Shown one piece after another: positions 6,410 through 10,982 of a DNA stretch of 10,982 nucleotides (position 1 is its first letter; every line of letters begins with the position of its first letter). The position numbers and the translations under genes are program-made. The DNA is taken from assembly GCA_023230025.1 (NCBI GenBank), contig JALNYD010000073.1:1-10982 (forward strand). The letters are read 5' to 3'. Origin of the DNA: Candidatus Cloacimonadota bacterium (GTDB lineage: Bacteria; Cloacimonadota; Cloacimonadia; Cloacimonadales; Cloacimonadaceae). The notes beneath the pieces are model-generated. The model searched no databases. It was not told the DNA's origin and saw nothing but the letters and a program-made list of their open reading frames with translations.

Positions 6410-7555
6410 ATGAACTACTTTTTCAGCGAGGATCAACTTGAGATGCAGGAATTGGCGCGTAGAATTGCCAATGAAAAGATGAAGCCTCTCAGTGAACACT
6501 ATGATCAGGAAGGGATATTCCCCTGGGATATCGTTGAGGTAATGCGTCAGAGCGATCTTTTTGCCATATTAATCCCTGAGGAATATGATGGGATCAGCGG
6601 AAAAGTCATGGATCTGGCAATAGTGACTGAAGAGCTTTGTGCAGTTGATGCTGGCATCGCCCTTGCTTTTGGAGCAACCGGCCTGGGAATGTATCCCATA
6701 TTGATAGCCGGAAATGAAGAGCAGAAGCAGAAATATCTGCCCATCATCGCAGCCGGAGAGCAGCTTTGTGCATTTGCGCTTACGGAGGCAAACGCTGGCA
6801 GTGATGCTGGAGCGATCGAGACCACTGCCCGCAAAGAAGGTGACTATTACATTCTCAACGGAACCAAGCAGTGGATCACCAATGGGGGAGAAGCCGGGAT
6901 CTATACTGTTTTTGCCATGACAGACAAGACCAAAGGAGCCCGTGGTTGTTCCTGCTTTATCGTGGAGAAGGACACCCCTGGTTTCACATTTGGAAAGAAA
7001 GAGAACAAAATGGGCATCCGTGCTTCGGCAACCCGGGAATTGATCTTTGAAGATTGCAAGATTCCTGCTGCCAATCTTTTGGGTCGCGAAGGCACTGGTT
7101 TCATCACAGCCATGAAGGTTTTTGATAAATCCCGTCCGATGGTTGGCGCACAGGCGGTTGGAATTGCCCGCGGCGCGTTTGAAGCTTCAGCTCGCTATTC
7201 TCAACAGCGTCAGCAATTTGGCAAGCCCATCTCCAGCTTCCAGGCAGTCCAGTTCATGCTGGCGGATATGGCTACGCAGATTGAGGCAGCCCGGGCATTA
7301 GTATTCCAAACCGCCAAAATGGTGGATGCAGGAGTAAAGAACTATTCCAAAGAAAGCGCCATGTGCAAATACTTCGCCTCTGATGTGGCGATGAAAGTCA
7401 CCACCGATGCCGTGCAAATCCTGGGTGGATATGGCTATATGAAGGAATATCCGGTGGAAAAGATGATGCGGGATGCCAAGATTCTGCAGATCTATGAAGG
7501 AACAAATCAGATTCAGCGCGGCATTGTTGCGGCAAACCTGCTCAAAGAGTTCTAA
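6410..7555 (+). CDS. Acyl-CoA dehydrogenase, short-chain (butyryl-CoA type)
   Basis: This 381-residue protein is a full-length FAD flavoenzyme that interconverts short-chain acyl-CoA and trans-2-enoyl-CoA. The first family signature is CAFALTEANAGSD at 120-132 (FAD/substrate contacts), followed by the FAD-contacting WITNGG near 155-160. The second is QILGGYGYMKEYPVEKMMRD at 336-355. The catalytic base is Glu363 in IYEGT, the position used by short- and medium-chain enzymes rather than isovaleryl-CoA dehydrogenase. A good AGGAGA precedes the ATG. In fermenters such enzymes usually pair with EtfAB and may bifurcate electrons to ferredoxin; no etf genes are within the window. It is the first gene of a close-packed run with PAS, queH and the DHS-like gene, which is unexpected company. 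Exact substrate is not decidable from sequence alone. Confidence 0.93.
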   Translation: MNYFFSEDQLEMQELARRIANEKMKPLSEHYDQEGIFPWDIVEVMRQSDLFAILIPEEYDGISGKVMDLAIVTEELCAVDAGIALAFGATGLGMYPILIAGNEEQKQKYLPIIAAGEQLCAFALTEANAGSDAGAIETTARKEGDYYILNGTKQWITNGGEAGIYTVFAMTDKTKGARGCSCFIVEKDTPGFTFGKKENKMGIRASATRELIFEDCKIPAANLLGREGTGFITAMKVFDKSRPMVGAQAVGIARGAFEASARYSQQRQQFGKPISSFQAVQFMLADMATQIEAARALVFQTAKMVDAGVKNYSKESAMCKYFASDVAMKVTTDAVQILGGYGYMKEYPVEKMMRDAKILQIYEGTNQIQRGIVAANLLKEF

Positions 7556-7557
7556 AA

Positions 7558-7896
7558 ATGCTGGATTGGGTGGAACACATTCCCATCGCCATCAGTGTAT
7601 GCGATAAAGAAGGGATTATTATCCAGATCAATGCAACTGCGGCCGAGACCTTTGCGAAATACGGCGGTAAGGAACTGATCGGGAAATCCATCTTTGATTA
7701 CCATCCTGAACACTGCAATGCGATGATCCGGAAGATGTTGGCCACTGGTGAAAGCCATAGCTACACCATCAGTAAGGCTGGAAAGAAGAAACTGATCCAT
7801 CAGCAACCCTATCTGGTGGATGGAGAAGTAGCAGGAGTGGTGGAGTTTTCCATCGTACTTCCCGAGAATATGCCCCATTACGAAAGGCAAGCATGA
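7558..7896 (+). CDS. Stand-alone PAS domain protein
   Basis: A 112-residue protein that is one PAS fold and nothing else. It shows VEHIPIAISVCDKEGIIIQIN (strands A-B), AAETFAKYGGKELIGKSIFDYHPE (C-E helices and the canonical G-K-x-hydrophobic turn), then SYTISKAGKKKLIHQQPY and GEVAGVVEFSIVLPENMPHY for the last strands. The HPE and closing EIP/LPE-x-MPH pattern is that of a small PAS family I recall from anaerobes, where it is a single domain or is fused to DUF438. It has no kinase, GGDEF or HTH output, so it probably acts by binding a partner or a small ligand. It starts 2 nt after the acyl-CoA dehydrogenase stop without a strong ribosome site. It overlaps queH by 4 nt (ATGA), so it depends on coupled translation. 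Ligand unknown. Confidence 0.85.
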   Translation: MLDWVEHIPIAISVCDKEGIIIQINATAAETFAKYGGKELIGKSIFDYHPEHCNAMIRKMLATGESHSYTISKAGKKKLIHQQPYLVDGEVAGVVEFSIVLPENMPHYERQA

Positions 7897-8435
7897 AGAT
7901 TCTGGTTCACACCTGTTGTGCGCCCTGCCTGATAGCTCCCTATCAGAAGCTGATTGAGGCTGGGCACAACGTTTCCGCTTTGTGGTATAATCCCAATATC
8001 CATCCCCTGCTGGAGTATCAAAAGCGCCGGGACACCCTGCGTGACTTTGCCGCAAACAGAGGCTTCGAATTGCTCGAGTATGATGAATATGGCTTGCATC
8101 AGTTTCTGCAAAACACCATAGACAAGATTGATCAGCGCTGTGAATATTGCTACCAGAGCCGTTTGGAGAAAGTTGCGCAGCTTGCTTCAGAAAAGGGATT
8201 TGATGCATTCAGCAGTACCCTGCTCTATAGCCGATATCAGAAGCACGAGCGGATCATTGAGATTGCCCGGCAAATGAGCAGCAAGTATCAGGTGGATTTC
8301 TACTATGAGGACTGGCGTCAGTTGTGGCAGGAAGGCATCCGGCTTTCCAAAGAAGCCGCCATGTATCGTCAACAATATTGTGGCTGTATATTCAGTGAAG
8401 AGGACCGTTATCGTGAGCAAATACGAAGAAATTGA
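7893..8435 (+). CDS. queH: Epoxyqueuosine reductase QueH (former DUF208)
   Basis: A 180-residue cytoplasmic Fe-S enzyme that reduces epoxyqueuosine to queuosine at the wobble position of GUN-anticodon tRNAs. It is the oxygen-sensitive, cobalamin-independent alternative to QueG. The diagnostic cysteines are present: HTCCAPC at 6-12 (Cys8, 9, 12), CEYC at 83-86 and CGC at 163-165 in YRQQYCGCIFSEED. YNPNIHP at 32-38 and FSSTLLYSRYQKHE near 106-119 are also family hallmarks. Length is normal. The ATG overlaps the PAS stop, and AAAGG lies about 8 nt upstream. No other queuosine genes (queA, tgt) are in the window. Confidence 0.95.
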   Translation: MKILVHTCCAPCLIAPYQKLIEAGHNVSALWYNPNIHPLLEYQKRRDTLRDFAANRGFELLEYDEYGLHQFLQNTIDKIDQRCEYCYQSRLEKVAQLASEKGFDAFSSTLLYSRYQKHERIIEIARQMSSKYQVDFYYEDWRQLWQEGIRLSKEAAMYRQQYCGCIFSEEDRYREQIRRN

Positions 8436-9348
8436 CCTGAGTGATCTGAAGGTATATTCGATCAAAGAACGTTTCAGCAAGGTGCAGCCAGAGCTTTTTG
8501 CCAAAAAGGGGATGGCTGATACCAGTGCGCTGCTGGATTGCTTACCAGATATCCTGGGGGCAAAAGATCTTAAGGCCTTGATTCATAAACTGAAAGTTGC
8601 CAAACAGCAAGGTAGAGCAATCATTGTTGGCCTGGGTGGACATGTGATCAAGTGCGGCCTGGCTCCCCTGCTTATCGAAATGATGGAAGCTGGATATATC
8701 ACTGCCATCACGGTGAATGGCTCGGTGATTATCCATGACTATGAAATTGCCTTTTTTGGAGCCACTTCCGAGGATGTATCTAAAGCTCTGGCCGATGGCT
8801 CGTTTGGCATGTCTTTTGATACCTGTTTTGGGCTTAACCAGTGCATTAGTAAAGGCAGTAAATCCGGATTGGGTCTGGGTGAAGCTGTGGGTAAAGAAAT
8901 CCTGCACAAAGCTCCTCATAGTGAGCTATCCCTGCTGGCGATGGCTTATAAGCTCGACATTCCGGTTTGTGTGCATGTGGCAATCGGGACAGATATTATC
9001 CATCAAACTCCATGTGCGGATGGTAAGGCAATCGGGGATTGCTCCTTGCGGGATTTCCGCATCCTTGCCAAACAGGTTTGTGGCCTGAATGGGGGAGGGG
9101 TGTATCTGAATCTTGGTTCAGCAGTCATTCTTCCGGAAGTATTCCTGAAAGCCCTGACTGTGGCACGTAATATCAGCGGTGAGGTAAAGAACTTCTGCAC
9201 CGCTGTGTTTGATATGAATATGCATTACCGGGCGCGGGTGAATGTAACCCAACGTCCGGTGGAAACTGGAGGTGATGGCTATTACTTCCTGGGGCAGCAC
9301 GAAATCCTGATCCCTCTCTTGATCAAAAGCCTGCTGAGTAGTAACTAA
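8413..9348 (+). CDS. Deoxyhypusine-synthase-like protein of unknown function
   Basis: A 311-residue soluble protein when read from GTG at 8413. I pick that GTG because AGAGGA lies about 9 nt upstream and the following residues (SKYEEIDLSDLKVYSIKER) look like a real N-terminus. The frame is open back to 8305, but that part would overlap queH by 131 nt; the GTG leaves a 23-nt overlap. Motifs are GGHVIKCG at 75-82, NGSVIIHDYEIAFFG at 102-116 followed by ATSEDV, DGSFGM at 128-133, a loop rich in Gly at 148-160, VHVAIGTDIIHQTP at 187-200, DGKAIGDCSLRDF at 203-215, and a C-terminal GQHEILIPLL. The pattern recalls bacterial proteins annotated as deoxyhypusine synthase family, an NAD-binding Rossmann-type fold. 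It lacks the WGK catalytic-lysine motif of true deoxyhypusine synthase, so the reaction is probably different. Alternatives are a homospermidine-synthase-like or other NAD-dependent enzyme. Reality as a gene is near certain; family moderate. Confidence 0.8.
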   Translation: MSKYEEIDLSDLKVYSIKERFSKVQPELFAKKGMADTSALLDCLPDILGAKDLKALIHKLKVAKQQGRAIIVGLGGHVIKCGLAPLLIEMMEAGYITAITVNGSVIIHDYEIAFFGATSEDVSKALADGSFGMSFDTCFGLNQCISKGSKSGLGLGEAVGKEILHKAPHSELSLLAMAYKLDIPVCVHVAIGTDIIHQTPCADGKAIGDCSLRDFRILAKQVCGLNGGGVYLNLGSAVILPEVFLKALTVARNISGEVKNFCTAVFDMNMHYRARVNVTQRPVETGGDGYYFLGQHEILIPLLIKSLLSSN

Positions 9349-9358
9349 GAGTTTTCCA

Positions 9359-9376
9359 CTGATCTGCGCAGATCAG
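9359..9376. promoter_or_regulatory. 18-bp perfect palindrome
   Basis: CTGATCTGCGCAGATCAG is fully self-complementary with no spacer. It lies 11 nt after the DHS-like stop and 20 nt before the bidirectional terminator. It could be a protein-binding dyad, or in RNA a short hairpin that protects the 3' end. No T-run follows, so it is not itself a terminator. Confidence 0.45.
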
Positions 9377-9396
9377 CTTCAAGCTTCTCAAACGAA

Positions 9397-9428
9397 AAAG
9401 CTCCTCTCGGTAAAATGAGAGGAGCTTT
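9397..9428. terminator. Bidirectional terminator between convergent genes
   Basis: AAAGCTCCTCTC (9397-9408) and GAGAGGAGCTTT (9417-9428) form a perfect 12-bp stem with an 8-nt loop. Read on the minus strand the stem ends in TTTTTCGTTT, a good tail for the PDZ gene. Read on the plus strand it ends CTTTGGATGTTT, a weaker tail for the DHS-like operon. Confidence 0.85.
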
Positions 9429-9454
9429 GGATGTTTAGGGAGTGCTTTTTAGTG

Positions 9455-10642
9455 TTAAAAACCGAACCAGGGGCCTATGCTAAAGGTAATCCCTTCATAT
9501 TTGGTATTGGGCGAATCCACCACTTCATACTGCTCTTCACCCATACCGATCACCCGCCAATCTTCACGCAGATTGACTCCATACATATAACCGCCTTCCG
9601 CGCGCAAGCCCAGCCAGGGAGTAAAGCGTACAAGTAATTCAGCGCGAGGTTGTGCCAATAGATATCCCTTGCTGATCTTAAAATGCGTGTTGTTTGAACC
9701 GGTAATAGTCCCGGGGAGATCATTCCAGTTGTAGGCTGCGTTGGTGTTCACAAACTCCAGTTCGTGATTGGCTCCGCCAACAAGCAAGCCCAGAGAAGTA
9801 ACGATGTTTTTTGTGATTGGGATGCGTTTATCCAGAGTTACACCGCCCATGGTGCTACCATACTGCATCCAAAGATGATAGCCTGGGTTTTCTGAGCTGG
9901 TCGAATTCTTGCGTTTGCTGTCATTATACCAGGTTATCTGGCCACCCAGGAAATATCCTTTACCAACGGGGAACTTCCCGCCCAAACCCTGTTGCAGCAA
10001 GAACTCATCCTTGTATTCACGAAATCCAAGCGCTGGATTTGAAATCAGACCGTTAATATCATCCATATCCATCTGCACCCACATTGGGATCCAGGTACCA
10101 CCGCCATAACCGGGGCTGAGCTTCTTCCTGGTAGATTTCGGGGTAGTACTGGTTCCGGATGATTTATCCCCTCTGGAGCCCACCGTCAGATCAAGGCTAT
10201 CCTGCATACCATCACGGAACACGATAATCGTTACAACATCGCCGGCTCGCAGAGTTTTTTGGATCTTCTCGAAAGTAGCAAAATTGGTTACTTCTCGATT
10301 GTTGATGCTTAGAATGATATCATCTTCCTGAAGGCGATAGTTCCAGGCCGGGGATTCACGCACCACACCAGTTACCAGAACCCCATGATTACCCTTATAG
10401 TTCAATTCCTGAGCTTTGGGGAAAGTGAGATCTTCCATATAAAGACCAAAATAGGCGGCATCCGGGGCTTCTTTGCCATTCTGTTGGTTGATCACAACTT
10501 TGGTATTGATATCATCCAGCCCCTTCAGTTCCATGATGATGTGGCGAGCATCCTCGAGCTCTTCAGTGTCTGTATCTGTGTCAGCCAGCAGCAGACTGCT
10601 GAGGCCCAGGATCAGGACCAGGATTAAGCTTATCTTTTTCAT
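9455..10642 (-). CDS. Secreted PDZ domain protein with C-terminal beta-barrel-like region
   Basis: A 395-residue exported protein. It begins with a Sec signal MKKISLILVLILGLSSLLLA, probably cut after Ala20, followed by an acidic DTDTDTEE run. Residues about 64-150 form one PDZ domain: YFGLYMED, GVLVTGVVRESPAWNYRLQEDDIILSINN, then TLRAGDVVTIIVFRDG. It has no protease domain. A Ser/Thr/Lys-rich linker (about 153-170) leads to about 220 residues of alternating strands rich in Gly, Trp and Tyr (GKGYFLGGQITWYN, PRAELLVRFTPWLGLRAEGGYMYGV) that end SIGPWFGF with a terminal Phe, as in outer-membrane barrels. The ATG at 10642 follows GAGG by 10 nt. The frame extends to 10729, but the sigma54 promoter would start transcription near 10669, so the longer form is unlikely. 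Function unknown; perhaps envelope quality control or scaffolding. Confidence 0.85.
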   Translation of the reverse strand: MKKISLILVLILGLSSLLLADTDTDTEELEDARHIIMELKGLDDINTKVVINQQNGKEAPDAAYFGLYMEDLTFPKAQELNYKGNHGVLVTGVVRESPAWNYRLQEDDIILSINNREVTNFATFEKIQKTLRAGDVVTIIVFRDGMQDSLDLTVGSRGDKSSGTSTTPKSTRKKLSPGYGGGTWIPMWVQMDMDDINGLISNPALGFREYKDEFLLQQGLGGKFPVGKGYFLGGQITWYNDSKRKNSTSSENPGYHLWMQYGSTMGGVTLDKRIPITKNIVTSLGLLVGGANHELEFVNTNAAYNWNDLPGTITGSNNTHFKISKGYLLAQPRAELLVRFTPWLGLRAEGGYMYGVNLREDWRVIGMGEEQYEVVDSPNTKYEGITFSIGPWFGF

Positions 10643-10679
10643 TGCTCTAACCTCGCTTGCTATTTTTTCAGTATCAATG

Positions 10680-10695
10680 TGCAAAAGCTGTGCCA
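10680..10695 (-). promoter_or_regulatory. Sigma54 (RpoN) promoter of the PDZ/barrel gene
   Basis: On the minus strand TGGCAC (10695-10690), five bases (AGCTT) and TTGCA (10684-10680) reproduce the -24/-12 consensus exactly, with GG and GC at the obligatory spacing and a T before the TGG. Transcription would begin near 10669, leaving a leader of about 27 nt that includes the GAGG ribosome site. Sigma54 promoters need an AAA+ activator bound upstream; see the dyads at 10771 and 10848. Confidence 0.7.
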
Positions 10696-10770
10696 ATTGT
10701 CCTGCTTCATGGAAGATGCTGAACCTCATGCAGATAGCGGTTAGATTGCCGGCTGTGCCGCATCCCGGTT

Positions 10771-10785
10771 ATATCATTATGATAT
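10771..10785. promoter_or_regulatory. 15-bp dyad ATATCAT-T-ATGATAT
   Basis: Two 7-bp half-sites are exact inverted copies around one central base. The dyad sits about 100-115 nt upstream of the predicted sigma54 start of the PDZ gene and about 160-170 nt upstream of the rightward one. AT-rich palindromes arise easily by chance, so binding is only possible. Confidence 0.35.
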
Positions 10786-10847
10786 CAGCCTATATCGTTC
10801 TGAGATTGTTTGAGCATCAATATGGAGTTCATCCTCGATTGTTCGGC

Positions 10848-10869
10848 TGAGCTACAAGCTTGTAACTCA
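10848..10869. promoter_or_regulatory. 22-bp dyad, candidate activator site
   Basis: TGAGCTACAAG (10848-10858) faces CTTGTAACTCA (10859-10869), inverted copies with one mismatched pair and a perfect TACAAGCTTGTA core. It lies about 180-200 nt upstream of the predicted sigma54 start at 10669. That is a usual enhancer distance, and it is about 75-95 nt upstream of the predicted rightward start. The symmetry is seen; the role as an enhancer is inferred. Confidence 0.45.
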
Positions 10870-10916
10870 TCTATGGTGGATAGTTAACAAATCATTGACA
10901 TAAATATGGGAAATCT

Positions 10917-10932
10917 GGGAATGTATCTTGCA
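10917..10932 (+). promoter_or_regulatory. Possible sigma54-like promoter of the right-edge gene
   Basis: GG at 10918-10919 and GC at 10930-10931 have the correct -24/-12 spacing, with an exact TTGCA at 10928-10932 but a poor -24 box (GGGAAT). The predicted start near 10943 would give a leader of about 27 nt, the same as for the divergent PDZ gene. The competing view is a sigma70 promoter using TTGACA at 10895-10900, which lacks a good -10 at 17 nt. Confidence 0.35.
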
Positions 10933-10969
10933 CATAGGTCCAGATATCTTGACATCCATGGAGGATACC

Positions 10970-10982
10970 ATGAAGAAATTGC
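10970..10982 (+). CDS. Start of a gene truncated by the window end
   Basis: ATG AAG AAA TTG (MKKL) follows GGAGG (10960-10964) by 5 nt, an excellent ribosome site. The MKK start is typical of signal peptides, so an exported protein is likely but not shown. An in-frame ATG at 10958 overlaps the ribosome site and is not preferred. Nothing can be said about its function. Confidence 0.6.

Noticed and set aside
7552..8208. Minus-strand open frame of 218 codons
   Set aside because: It is antisense to the PAS gene and queH, both strongly supported. Its His/Cys-rich translation has no domain pattern.
10643..10729. Longer N-terminus for the PDZ protein starting at 10729
   Set aside because: It would bury the signal peptide behind 29 residues and begin upstream of the predicted sigma54 transcription start.
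10949..10954. TTGACA close to the right-edge gene as a -35 box
   Set aside because: It lies only 15 nt before the start codon, leaving no room for a -10 and a leader.

Overview
The window looks like chromosome from an anaerobic, amino-acid-fermenting Gram-negative bacterium. Candidates are the Cloacimonadota or a neighbour in the Fibrobacterota-Chlorobiota-Bacteroidota group; this is inference from gene content, not a phylogeny. The supporting genes are a tungsten-type aldehyde:ferredoxin oxidoreductase, an ornithine aminotransferase, an acyl-CoA dehydrogenase and QueH (the Fe-S epoxyqueuosine reductase typical of anaerobes). Several outer-membrane-type lipoproteins and a PDZ/beta-barrel protein indicate a didermic envelope. 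No tRNA, rRNA, insertion sequence or CRISPR array was seen.

Layout. (1) 1-3349, minus strand: one probable operon read right to left, rocD (ornithine aminotransferase), era (ribosome-assembly GTPase), then an aldehyde:ferredoxin oxidoreductase that runs off the left edge. A perfect 12-bp hairpin lies between rocD and era. (2) 3350-3718: divergent intergenic region with a good sigma70-type promoter facing right. (3) 3719-6024, plus strand: four tightly packed lipoprotein genes (CsgG-like, a small PEGA-like protein, DUF4810 and DUF799/GNA1162-like), closed by a strong intrinsic terminator. (4) 6082-6409: non-coding, with a REP-like palindromic element. (5) 6410-9348, plus strand: acyl-CoA dehydrogenase, a stand-alone PAS protein, QueH and a deoxyhypusine-synthase-like protein, joined by 2-nt gaps and start/stop overlaps. 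(6) 9349-9454: an 18-bp palindrome and a bidirectional terminator between converging genes. (7) 9455-10642, minus strand: a secreted PDZ plus beta-barrel-like protein. (8) 10643-10969: a divergent regulatory region, then the first codons of another plus-strand gene.

How it fits together. RocD makes glutamate semialdehyde from ornithine, AOR-family enzymes oxidise aldehydes with ferredoxin, and the acyl-CoA dehydrogenase fits reductive or oxidative short-chain acyl-CoA metabolism, so all three suit amino-acid fermentation. The lipoprotein cluster is a recurrent cell-envelope module of unknown role, here with an extra PEGA-like member.

The most interesting regulatory signal is upstream of the PDZ gene. 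It is an exact TGGCAC-N5-TTGCA sigma54 promoter placed to give a leader of about 27 nt. A weaker sigma54-like element faces the other way before the right-edge gene, and two dyads that could be enhancer sites lie between them.
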